A stretch of 64,000 nucleotides of DNA from Spirochaetota bacterium. GTDB lineage: Bacteria; Spirochaetota; Spirochaetia; Treponematales; Treponemataceae. The stretch covers positions 13,945 through 77,944 of the forward strand of contig JAEWSQ010000018.1 in assembly GCA_023398165.1 (NCBI GenBank). The letters are read 5' to 3'. The position numbers were made by a program, and so were the translations under genes. The stretch's first letter is position 1, and every line of letters begins with the position of its first letter. Shown one piece after another: positions 36,743-44,532 of this stretch. Under the pieces are notes generated by a model that made no database searches, was not told the origin of the DNA, and saw nothing but the letters and a program-made list of their open reading frames with translations.

Positions 36743-39623
36743 CAAGACCGAGCTCCTTTCTTTTCCGTGTAATTTCCTCGTCAATAAGCTGGCAGTATTT
36801 ATACAGTGTGGCGCGTGCATTTGCGTTATTATAAAAAACCTTGCTGTATGCAGTATCGACCATACGGACAGTATAATATCCGCCGGGAACTTCAGGAATT
36901 TCTTTTACGTGTTTCCACTGTTCCATGAGTGTCTGAGCTTCACTTTTTGACCACGGCATTTTTTCAAATGTGGTAATATTTGCAGTATTTAACCGGGCAG
37001 CCGTTCCAAGTAAAATTTCCAGCTGGGAGGCAAATTTATACTGCACATCAGGACTGCTCCACCACTTAAGAAATTCCCAGCCGGCCTCCGGATTTTTTAT
37101 AGTACGGAACATTATGGATGCACCGCCTCCTGCTCCCTCGCTCCGGTCAATAGTTCCATCGCTTTTTTCCATACCCGGAATTGGAACCATACCCCATTCA
37201 TTCCGAATTTCCGGAGCGGCAGCGGTAAGAAGATTATACATGCCGTAACTGGCAATGCCCAACGGCATTTCCCCTGATCTGAATCTTGTATAAAAATCGA
37301 ACTTATTTATAAAACCATAGTTGGAATAAAAATCTGTCCACTGTTTAAAAGCGGCATAAGCTTCCGGCTGAGTTAATCCTGTTTTTCTCCCATCTTCTAA
37401 ATAAAAAGATCCTCCATTCTGCAGAAGCAGTGTGGGAAACAGATTACGCGAACCCATACCTGCTTGAATAAGATCCATGCTGTCAACCTGCTGATACGGA
37501 AGACCGATCTGCATATTATTGCGCTGCAGAACAGGAATTATTGCATAGACATCTTTCCATGTCTGAGGCGGCTCAATACCGAGCTCACGGAAAATATCTT
37601 TGCGGTAGAACATCATATGAAAATCCTGCGTAAAGGGAACAGCATATACGCCTCCGCGGTAGGTGTATGGATCAAATGCAGTCTCAAAAAAATTGGAGCG
37701 GATACTTTCAAAGCCTTCAATATCAGATAGATTATATAAGGCGCCGCGCGAAGCTAAGTCCACCGGCTGGCTTCGGGAAATATTTATTGCAACTTCGGGT
37801 CCTCTTCCTGCAAGAGTCGCTTCAATGAGGGAACCCTGAACAAGACTGAGATTTACGGCGATGCCGGTTTTGGGAGTAAAATCATTTGTTATTAAGTCCC
37901 GTAAAATTTGAGCCTGATCGCGGCCGCTTTGAATCCAAACCGAAACCGCATTTTTTTCCTTACCGCCGATGCTGTTATAGTCTTCTATAAAGGACGCAAA
38001 AAAAGCCCGTACATTAAACCATGTCTGCGCAAAAAAATTTGCAGAGGGCTTCGGCAGATCAGTGCCTGCAGAAACAAAACCTACATAATCGAGCTCAAGA
38101 GGAATCTCTTTACGCTGAAGGATCCATGTTGCAAGATTTGCAATATTATCTCTAAAGTTAGTCTGCTTGTACGAAATATACTGAGGCTTTTCTGCGAAGG
38201 ACGCGAGCTGAAGCGCAAGAATGCGAAGTGTAGATGCCTCGCTTCCTTTTTGCCCGGTAATTTCCTCAAAAAGATCCGCCTGTTCTGTAAACCGCCGGGA
38301 AAGGGACTCAAGTCTTTCTATAAGCCCCGGAATCTCTTTTTCAAGCTGATAGTCGCGGTATTTATCGGGCTCGCTTCCCATGATCATTATAAAACGGCGG
38401 CGGAGAGTATTTACTTCATACGTTAAATCATCAAGGGCAGTGAGGATGGGAGTAAGCCGTCCCAGGCTTGTTTCCAGCCTGACGGTATGTTCCCCCTTCG
38501 TAAGATACACCGGCGTTTCCTCCCCGCTCTGCGTCCGCGGAGTTACAATCTGCCAGTTTAAGTTATACGGAATTTCAACGGTTTCATGCTCTGAACAAAG
38601 AATGCTGCCGTCTATGCTGATTTTCACTACCGCAGCCATACCGCGCTGATTATTCTGCCGGGCCTTAGTATAAAAAGTATACAGACCGTCTTCAGGTACA
38701 GTAACCTTCCATTCAGCCCACTGCCCCGGAAGTTTCCAGGTCCAGTTGCCGCCGAGTGTATTGAGGCGGATTTTTGAGGGATGAGACGGCTCGGTCGCAG
38801 CATCGGTTCGGTCGCAGGTAGGAATGAGAGTGGAATCCGATTTTAAAAAAGGTTTTTCAGCCTGAACTTTTATGAGTACCGGTTCAAAAGTATCAGCCGT
38901 TTCACCAGAGACAGCCTCTGTATTTTTGTAAGCTGCAGAAAGCTGTTCATATGAAGGGAGCGGTTCAGAATTATACAGTCTGATACTTTTAATCGCCAGA
39001 GCTTCGCGTTTAAGAACAAGCGTCACAGAGTGTGAGCCTTTATCAATGTAGAGGGGGATTCTCTTATTGTAAAAACCCTGGGTATCAATAAAATCCCGAA
39101 CGGTCCATTGAGGTTCTTCTTCCTGCTCCGGATACAGATCGTTTCCGTTGCCGTCTTTGCGGATATCCCCGGCATCTTTCCATGTACGGTAAAACCTTAC
39201 GCTCATAAAATCGTCATGGGGAACCTTGCCGTCAAGTCTCAGCTCAAATTCAATGCTCATCCCCTTCCCGGAAAGAGGATAATATTCAAGCTCAACATAA
39301 TAAATACCGCTTTCGCCGATATTCACAGGCCATGTGACTTCACCCTCTTCATTAGTCCAGGCAAGCACATTCTCTTTTCCTTCCAGTTCGCCTATACGTT
39401 CAATAACAGCATTATTCGACCCGCTGTAGGAAAGCGCATCTATTACAACAACAGTATTTGGATTTTCTGCATTTTCATGTTCTTTAAGATACCCGCTTAT
39501 TGAACTGCCCCTCGTCCAGCGGATAACAGATTTTTCAACACCGGAATAATCCTCTGTACTGATATGAGAAAAAAGCAGTAAAGATACTATAACTGATAAA
39601 AGCACCTTCCGTTGATTGCTCAC
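36735..39623 (-). CDS. Large substrate-binding protein with two N-terminal carbohydrate-binding-like domains
   Basis: A 962-residue exported protein. Two beta-sandwich domains resembling CBM6/CBM35 lie at about 85-220 (SGIYYVELEYYPL, then GSHSVTLVLKREALAIKSI) and 245-405 (WAEWKVTVPEDGLYTFYTKA, KGEHTVRLETSLG). A helical stalk follows (405-550), then a family-1 solute-binding fold (about 558-945) with LAGRGPEVAINISRSQPVDL and VYAVPFTQDFHMMFYRKDIF. Ordinary binding proteins are about 420-450 residues, so the added domains are striking. The start is GTG with GAGGGG 7 nt upstream. It is the first gene of the eight-gene operon and lies behind a promoter at 39675-39703. Confidence 0.85.
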   Translation of the reverse strand: MSNQRKVLLSVIVSLLLFSHISTEDYSGVEKSVIRWTRGSSISGYLKEHENAENPNTVVVIDALSYSGSNNAVIERIGELEGKENVLAWTNEEGEVTWPVNIGESGIYYVELEYYPLSGKGMSIEFELRLDGKVPHDDFMSVRFYRTWKDAGDIRKDGNGNDLYPEQEEEPQWTVRDFIDTQGFYNKRIPLYIDKGSHSVTLVLKREALAIKSIRLYNSEPLPSYEQLSAAYKNTEAVSGETADTFEPVLIKVQAEKPFLKSDSTLIPTCDRTDAATEPSHPSKIRLNTLGGNWTWKLPGQWAEWKVTVPEDGLYTFYTKARQNNQRGMAAVVKISIDGSILCSEHETVEIPYNLNWQIVTPRTQSGEETPVYLTKGEHTVRLETSLGRLTPILTALDDLTYEVNTLRRRFIMIMGSEPDKYRDYQLEKEIPGLIERLESLSRRFTEQADLFEEITGQKGSEASTLRILALQLASFAEKPQYISYKQTNFRDNIANLATWILQRKEIPLELDYVGFVSAGTDLPKPSANFFAQTWFNVRAFFASFIEDYNSIGGKEKNAVSVWIQSGRDQAQILRDLITNDFTPKTGIAVNLSLVQGSLIEATLAGRGPEVAINISRSQPVDLASRGALYNLSDIEGFESIRSNFFETAFDPYTYRGGVYAVPFTQDFHMMFYRKDIFRELGIEPPQTWKDVYAIIPVLQRNNMQIGLPYQQVDSMDLIQAGMGSRNLFPTLLLQNGGSFYLEDGRKTGLTQPEAYAAFKQWTDFYSNYGFINKFDFYTRFRSGEMPLGIASYGMYNLLTAAAPEIRNEWGMVPIPGMEKSDGTIDRSEGAGGGASIMFRTIKNPEAGWEFLKWWSSPDVQYKFASQLEILLGTAARLNTANITTFEKMPWSKSEAQTLMEQWKHVKEIPEVPGGYYTVRMVDTAYSKVFYNNANARATLYKYCQLIDEEITRKRKELGLDE

Positions 39624-39674
39624 TATAAACCCCTCAGGCTTTTTGCTTAATACTACCTATAAACTCTATCAGAT

Positions 39675-39703
39675 ATGATAAACCCCTTTTTAAAAAACCG
39701 CAA
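39675..39703 (-). promoter_or_regulatory. Candidate promoter of the eight-gene sugar-uptake operon
   Basis: On the minus strand TTGCGG, 17 bp, TATCAT, giving a leader of about 45 nt before the GTG at 39623. The match to consensus is moderate, as expected for a regulated promoter. Confidence 0.4.
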
Positions 39704-39712
39704 TAAAAAAGT

Positions 39713-39735
39713 GCTAAAAAATGTTAATTTTTAGC
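39713..39735. promoter_or_regulatory. Inverted repeat upstream of the sugar operon
   Basis: GCTAAAAA and TTTTTAGC are separated by 7 bp, ten bases upstream of the -35 box at 39698-39703. It is a candidate operator or activator site in the 309-bp divergent region; the adjacent LacI-type regulator is a possible ligand. A further GGGGTTTTTAGC lies near 39819. The binding protein is inferred, not shown. Confidence 0.3.
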
Positions 39736-39871
39736 TTTATTATAACTTAATTTAGTTTACCAAAATCCATGTAACTTCCCTGTTTTCAATCATTAACACC
39801 GATAATAGCGCAATATAGCGGGGTTTTTAGCTTATTTAAGGTATTTATTTACTTTATTAATCATTTTTTTG

Positions 39872-39900
39872 TTGCAGTATTTGAAAAGCACCTGTATAAT
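39872..39900 (+). promoter_or_regulatory. Strong promoter of the carbohydrate-binding lipoprotein gene
   Basis: TTGCAG, 17 bp, TATAAT. A 25-30 nt leader holds a GGAGGA ribosome site before the ATG at 39933. Confidence 0.7.
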
Positions 39901-39932
39901 AATGATAACTAATCAGCAAATGGAGGAATTCG

Positions 39933-40562
39933 ATGAAGAAATTAAATGTATTAGTTGTTTTTATTGCGGTTATGCTCATGTTCTCAGGATGTGCATCAAA
40001 ACCTGAAGAAGCAGCAGCTCCGGTACAGGAGGCAGCAGCTGCAGAAACACCTTCGTATGTGGAACTTGCAATGCCCTCAGGCGAAGCTGTTCTCATGGAT
40101 AATTTTGAAGACGGCAACTTCTGGTATGCTGTTGCAGACAGCTGGGATCAGTGGGGAAGCCATAACCTCTCACTCACTGCTGAGCTTTCAAAAAGCTGGG
40201 GAACAGACGGCGGCACATCACTGGAATGCGTTTACGATATAGCAACCGCAGATACCTCAAAGCAATCATCGTTCTGCTGCGACCAGCCTTTGGAAACAGA
40301 CTGGACCGGTGCGAAATTCATTGTATTCGATATTAATAATGTTGAAAAACAGGATGTTCAGCTTAACGTAGCTCTCCAGACAACAGACGCATGGACATGG
40401 TCACAGTCAGCAGATCTCATATTCCCCCCCGGAGAACATCTTGCAGTATTTGCAGTCGATGCGTTTGCAGGACTTGAAGCTGTCAAACGCATGATCATTA
40501 ACGTTACCGGTGAAAATCCCGGCGGAACTCTTCTTATCGACAACTATAGAGTCATTTACTGA
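39933..40562 (+). CDS. Carbohydrate-binding-module-like lipoprotein
   Basis: A 209-residue lipoprotein with lipobox FSGC in MKKLNVLVVFIAVMLMFSGC. An Ala/Glu/Pro linker (about 23-42) leads to one beta-sandwich (about 52-209) with MDNFEDGNFWYAVADSWDQW and GGTLLIDNYRVIY. The DNFE...W start and LLIDN end fit carbohydrate-binding modules of the CBM11/CBM30 kind. Free lipid-anchored modules may capture glycan at the cell surface or in the periplasm. It has a near-consensus promoter and its own terminator, and is divergent from the sugar operon. It probably serves the same glycan; this is inference from position. Confidence 0.75.
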   Translation: MKKLNVLVVFIAVMLMFSGCASKPEEAAAPVQEAAAAETPSYVELAMPSGEAVLMDNFEDGNFWYAVADSWDQWGSHNLSLTAELSKSWGTDGGTSLECVYDIATADTSKQSSFCCDQPLETDWTGAKFIVFDINNVEKQDVQLNVALQTTDAWTWSQSADLIFPPGEHLAVFAVDAFAGLEAVKRMIINVTGENPGGTLLIDNYRVIY

Positions 40563-40581
40563 TAGCATAATTGGAAAAACG

Positions 40582-40615
40582 AAGCTCCCGGCAAAAAGCC
40601 AGGGAGCTTTTTTTT
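40582..40615 (+). terminator. Rho-independent terminator after the carbohydrate-binding lipoprotein gene
   Basis: AAGCTCCC...GC loop AAAAA GC...GGGAGCTT, followed by six or more T. The opposite strand also has a T-run of five after the stem, so it may also stop transcripts from the SGNH side. Confidence 0.88.
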
Positions 40616-40616
40616 A

Positions 40617-40739
40617 CTATACAGGGGTATTCATTGGAACCGTTTCCTGAGTAAACATTGCCTCAACCCGCTTAAAAACCGTACAGCTGTGAAGTCCTTC
40701 GCCCAAATCAGATTCAAGAACATATGTTGTCTTTTCCAT
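40617..40739 (-). pseudogene. Remnant of an esterase N-terminal domain
   Basis: A 40-codon frame, MEKTTYVLESDLGEGLHSC then TVFKRVEAMFTQETV. The pattern of a beta strand, G-x-H-S-C-T-V-x-KRxEA is like the N-terminal beta-sandwich of CE2-type SGNH esterases, where a KRTEA-like motif is common. The fragment lacks the catalytic part, and no Shine-Dalgarno is seen. It lies downstream of an SGNH hydrolase gene on the same strand, in a 263-bp gap. I judge it a leftover of a second esterase gene. A short real peptide is possible but less likely. Confidence 0.35.
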
Positions 40740-40825
40740 GTTTGACAGGTGAAGAAGATAAATTTTTTTTGTCAATTATGATATTGAAATAAGAATACAA
40801 ACTGACAAGAAGGATGAGGCCTTCA

Positions 40826-42010
40826 TCACTGAACTCCTGTTAGTACAATCCCTGCAATATTGACAAATTTTCCCTCGTCAGTAGCTCTGCTTTTTTTGAC
40901 TGCTATATGAAGTATTCCCTTTTTGACATCCGTTCCGCAAAAAATTTCAGCATAATACCAGCCCAGGTATCCGTTTCTTGAAGCATTATAGCAGTTAAGA
41001 CTTACCTTCTTTCCTGTTGTGCCGTCGAACCACTCTATCCAGGCCTCTCCGTTGCGGTAAGTATTACTCTCTGCATACAGTATACCGCACGATGTTCCGC
41101 TTACTTCAAAACTTATAACAGCATCTGCCTTGGCCGTGTTCCAGCCCTGCTTAACATTGCCTATTCTTTTCCAGTCATCGTGACTAGGACTTCCTGTCTC
41201 CCAGCCGGTATTTAAAACCGGTTCAGCCGTAATACTGTACAATACAGAGGTATTTTCAAAATCAGCCTGTGTCAGAGGATCCGGAAGCTCATAGGGAATA
41301 CGTATATCAGCATTCGATCCTTGTGAAGCCCAGACTTTTTCAAGCTGTTCAATAATATATGAAGCTATGGAAGCATGGCCTGCATCATTGGGATGAATTG
41401 TTTCGGCTCCGTTAAAATATGTATTCCACACAGTCCCGTCGTTTTCTGAGCTAACACAATCCTTCCAGCTGATATACGGAATGCCGTAATGACTGCATAT
41501 TTTTTGCTGCTCCTCCTGATTGCTCCTATAAGGAGGATTTTTCTCATTTACAAACAAAGAGAAGACAGCACTTCCGTTTTTAAGCATCGAACGGATTATT
41601 CCCTCATAACTGCGCTCTCTAACCCTGCGGTCAAGCCACTGGTCATTCATGGCAAATTCCAAAAATACGAGGTCTGGATTTCTGTCTAGAATGTGATCCT
41701 TCAAACGTGCGGCGGCAAAAGCAGAATCTGTTCCGCTGACTCCCGCATTATAATAGACAACCCTGCCGCCTGTTTCTTCTGCCTTTTTCTGCCACCATTC
41801 ATTGACAACGGCTGCCCAGCCTTTTTGAAGAGGAGGATTTGCCGCATAACCTGTTGTAATTGAACCGCCTAGAGCTGTAATACTAATCTCATTACCGCTT
41901 TTTAATCGAGCCATTACGGCAGAAAGAGATGAAAAGGAATCTGACAATGATTCCTGAGAGTATGCAGACATAAGAAAACCTGATGTAAGAATTATAAAAA
42001 ATTTCTTCAT
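40826..42010 (-). CDS. SGNH/GDSL-family hydrolase (probable carbohydrate esterase)
   Basis: A 394-residue exported enzyme with a signal peptide (MKKFFIILTSGFLMSAYS). The SGNH blocks are ALGGSITTG (block I, Ser nucleophile), YNAGVSGTDS (II), EFAMNDQ (III) and HPNDAGH (V, catalytic Asp/His). A C-terminal beta-sandwich (about 250-394) may bind glycan. Such enzymes remove O-acetyl groups from polysaccharides. It starts one base after the LacI-regulator stop and so is co-translated with it. Its position by a CBM lipoprotein and sugar transporters suggests it deacetylates the imported glycan. Confidence 0.83.
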   Translation of the reverse strand: MKKFFIILTSGFLMSAYSQESLSDSFSSLSAVMARLKSGNEISITALGGSITTGYAANPPLQKGWAAVVNEWWQKKAEETGGRVVYYNAGVSGTDSAFAAARLKDHILDRNPDLVFLEFAMNDQWLDRRVRERSYEGIIRSMLKNGSAVFSLFVNEKNPPYRSNQEEQQKICSHYGIPYISWKDCVSSENDGTVWNTYFNGAETIHPNDAGHASIASYIIEQLEKVWASQGSNADIRIPYELPDPLTQADFENTSVLYSITAEPVLNTGWETGSPSHDDWKRIGNVKQGWNTAKADAVISFEVSGTSCGILYAESNTYRNGEAWIEWFDGTTGKKVSLNCYNASRNGYLGWYYAEIFCGTDVKKGILHIAVKKSRATDEGKFVNIAGIVLTGVQ

Positions 42011-42011
42011 G

Positions 42012-43034
42012 CTACCGGCTTCCGGAAGCGCCTTTTACCGTGTCTTTAAGAATTATTTTTCCGCCTATTGAATTGCGCCCCTTATTGTACGGACGTTTTG
42101 AAAGTTTTTTTAATATTAAGTCGACTGCAGTACGGGCCATTCCGACTGTATCGACTTCGACTGTGGTTATTCCAAGTTCAGGAATCGGCATGCGAAGATA
42201 GTTATCAAAGCCTACAACAGAAATATCTTCGGGAACAGAATATCCTTCGCTGCGCAGCTGTCGAATAAGTGTTGCGGCAGCTTCATCGTTGTTGCATACA
42301 AAAGCTGTGGGAAGTTTTTTTGGAAGGACAAGGGGAAGAAGATGACCATCCTGATCCCGGTCATCGATTACATCAGATTTGGAAACTTCAAGGTCATGCT
42401 CCATCATGGCTTTTAAATACCCCATGTAGCGGTCCTGAATACTTGTCGTTGACTTGAATGTTCCGACAAAGCCTATTTTTTTATGCCCCAGCTTTATAAG
42501 ATATAAGGTCATCATATACATGCAGTAAAAGTTATCAGTTGTTACAGAATCATAATTATGGTTGCCGTTGTAAAAATCAAGAAGCACAAAATTTGCATAC
42601 TGCTCTGTAAAATACTCAATATACGGTTCACTGCACTGCCCGAGAATGATTACTCCGTCAACTTTTCTTTCCTGAATCATACGCGGCATACGGTGGGCGG
42701 ATTCATCTTCGGGAGAAAGAATTTCCATTATACAGTAGTAATCATGCTGAAGAAGAGAAAGCGCAACATCATTATATAAGACCCAGTAAAAAGACGAATT
42801 CTTACCGAAAAACCGGGACGGTATTAAAACACCTATATTCCCTGTAGAACCGGCTTTATGCATTTTTCCTGCTGATTTAAACCGGTAGCCCATATCTATT
42901 GCCGATTGTTTAATTCGTTCACGAAGTTCCTCGCTGACCCCGTCCTTATCTGCAAGCGCCTTTGAAACCGTAACCGTGCTTACACCCATTTTTTCTGCAA
43001 TATCTGCAAGCCGAATCTTATTATGAGCTGACAT
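42012..43034 (-). CDS. LacI-family transcriptional regulator
   Basis: A 340-residue protein. The N-terminal helix-turn-helix (IRLADIAEKMGVSTVTVSKA, about 7-26) and hinge (AIDMGYRFKSAG) are classic LacI. The periplasmic-binding-like effector domain (about 65-335) holds DGVIILGQCSEPYIEYFTE and PEDISVVGFDNY. GAGGAG precedes the ATG. It is the first gene of a two-gene unit with the SGNH hydrolase and very likely regulates the neighbouring carbohydrate locus. A near-palindrome CTGTTAGTATACAG overlaps its own -10 region and could be an autoregulatory operator. Confidence 0.93.
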   Translation of the reverse strand: MSAHNKIRLADIAEKMGVSTVTVSKALADKDGVSEELRERIKQSAIDMGYRFKSAGKMHKAGSTGNIGVLIPSRFFGKNSSFYWVLYNDVALSLLQHDYYCIMEILSPEDESAHRMPRMIQERKVDGVIILGQCSEPYIEYFTEQYANFVLLDFYNGNHNYDSVTTDNFYCMYMMTLYLIKLGHKKIGFVGTFKSTTSIQDRYMGYLKAMMEHDLEVSKSDVIDDRDQDGHLLPLVLPKKLPTAFVCNNDEAAATLIRQLRSEGYSVPEDISVVGFDNYLRMPIPELGITTVEVDTVGMARTAVDLILKKLSKRPYNKGRNSIGGKIILKDTVKGASGSR

Positions 43035-43069
43035 TGGAACTCCTCACTTGTCCTTGGCTGTATACTAAC

Positions 43070-43098
43070 AGAATAACTTTTTTTACTTAAAAATGCAA
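43070..43098 (-). promoter_or_regulatory. Promoter of the LacI-type regulator gene
   Basis: On the minus strand TTGCAT, 17 bp, TATTCT, with the near-palindrome CTGTTAGTATACAG just after the -10 box. Confidence 0.6.
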
Positions 43099-43165
43099 GT
43101 TTTTTTAACAATTTTTCTCTAAAACAAAGCTAATTGAACTGATATAAAACAGGCTTTATCCTTTA

Positions 43166-43194
43166 TTGATACTTAAAATCTTTTTTGCTATACT
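43166..43194 (+). promoter_or_regulatory. Promoter of the hisA-hisIE fusion gene, leaderless type
   Basis: TTGATA, 17 bp, TATACT. The -10 box ends 6 nt before the ATG at 43201, so the transcript should begin at or next to the start codon. No Shine-Dalgarno is present. Confidence 0.72.
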
Positions 43195-43200
43195 CATGTA

Positions 43201-44502
43201 ATGGTAATATCATCTATCGATTTAAAGAATGGCAAAGTCGTTCAGCTCAAAAACGGCAAAGAACCGGTTCTTGAAAGAAATGACCCGGAAGAATTAATAA
43301 AGGATTTCAATTTTTACGGTGAAACCGCAGTAATAGACTTGGACGCGGCGCTCGGCAATAGTATTAGCGAAGGAAAGCAAAAGGGTGAAACTCTCAATAC
43401 TCCTATATTAAAAAATCTTTTGCGCAAAGGATCAGTTCGCGTCGGCGGCGGAATACGGGACGTAAAAAAAGCTAAAGAGCTTATTTCCCTCGGAGCCGAA
43501 AAAGTAATTATAGGTTCTTCTGCATGGAAAGACGGACACCTGAATACCGAATTTTTAAAAGAACTTCATAAAGCTGTCGGAAAACAGCGCGTTATTATAT
43601 CTGTCGATGCCGTCAACGGAATGATCGCCGTAAAAGGATGGACAGAGACTTCGGGAATCCCTCTTATTGAAGGAGCAATCGAGGCACAGCAATGGGCCAG
43701 CGAACTTCTATTTACCTGTGTTGAGCGCGAAGGATGCATGACAGGCATAGATATGGATCTGGTTACCAAACTGAGGGAAAAAGTAAGCTGCCGGCTTGTT
43801 GTTGCAGGCGGTGTTTCAAGCGTGGAAGAAATTACCGCTCTGGAAAAAATCGGCTGCGATGTTCAGCTCGGCATGGCTCTCTATACCGGGAAAGTTGCTT
43901 TAAAAGACGCATTTGTTTCCTGTCTTAACTGGGAAAAAGCGGAAGAAAACACAAATGGCCTTATTCCTGTGATTGCACAAAGCACCTCGGGCGAAGTTCT
44001 TATGACAGGATTTGCAAATAAAGAGGCTTTTTATAAGACGTTCGACACCAAAAAACTAACCTTCTGGTCCAGGACGAGAAATGTACTCTGGACAAAGGGA
44101 GAACACTCGGGAAATTTTTTGGAAGTTCAGAAACTCAGGGCTGACTGCGACCGCGATACTGTTCTTGCAACCGTTATACCTCATGGACCGGTATGCCACA
44201 CAGGAAGCTGGACCTGTTTCTCATCCGAAGCGGACGCTTCCTCATCTTTCGAGCGCTTATATAGTGTCATAACACAGCGGTTCGCCAATCCCTCGCCAGG
44301 CTCATACACCGCAACACTGAACGATACGCTGGTTCGTGAGAAAATCGAAGAGGAAGCAGAGGAACTGACAGAGGCAGAATCGAAGGATGATGTTATTTGG
44401 GAGGCAGCAGATTTATTGTATTTCGTAAGCGTGCTGCTGTATAAAGAAGGCGTCAGCTGGAACGAGGTTCTTGGAGAACTCGACCGCCGCCACAAAAAAT
44501 AG
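43201..44502 (+). CDS. Trifunctional histidine enzyme: HisA-HisI-HisE fusion
   Basis: A 433-residue fusion of three histidine-pathway enzymes. Residues 1-245 form the HisA TIM-barrel (ProFAR isomerase): catalytic Asp in IDLKNGKVVQL (D7) and SVDAVNG (D136), plus RVGGGIR and VAGGVSS. Residues 252-345 are HisI (PR-AMP cyclohydrolase) with DCDRD (315-319) and CHTGSWTCF (332-340). Residues 350-433 are HisE (PR-ATP pyrophosphatase) with KIEEEAEEL and EAADLLYF. So steps 2 to 4 of the pathway are on one chain. HisIE fusions are common, but joining them to HisA is not. hisD follows 30 bp downstream. Confidence 0.9.
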   Translation: MVISSIDLKNGKVVQLKNGKEPVLERNDPEELIKDFNFYGETAVIDLDAALGNSISEGKQKGETLNTPILKNLLRKGSVRVGGGIRDVKKAKELISLGAEKVIIGSSAWKDGHLNTEFLKELHKAVGKQRVIISVDAVNGMIAVKGWTETSGIPLIEGAIEAQQWASELLFTCVEREGCMTGIDMDLVTKLREKVSCRLVVAGGVSSVEEITALEKIGCDVQLGMALYTGKVALKDAFVSCLNWEKAEENTNGLIPVIAQSTSGEVLMTGFANKEAFYKTFDTKKLTFWSRTRNVLWTKGEHSGNFLEVQKLRADCDRDTVLATVIPHGPVCHTGSWTCFSSEADASSSFERLYSVITQRFANPSPGSYTATLNDTLVREKIEEEAEELTEAESKDDVIWEAADLLYFVSVLLYKEGVSWNEVLGELDRRHKK

Positions 44503-44532
44503 TTTGATATATCATATAGAAGGAGGATGACG

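Noticed and set aside
37908..38426. 172-residue plus-strand frame inside the large binding-protein gene
   Set aside because: It is antisense to a clearly real gene, has no ribosome site and a Cys/Lys-rich, non-protein-like composition.
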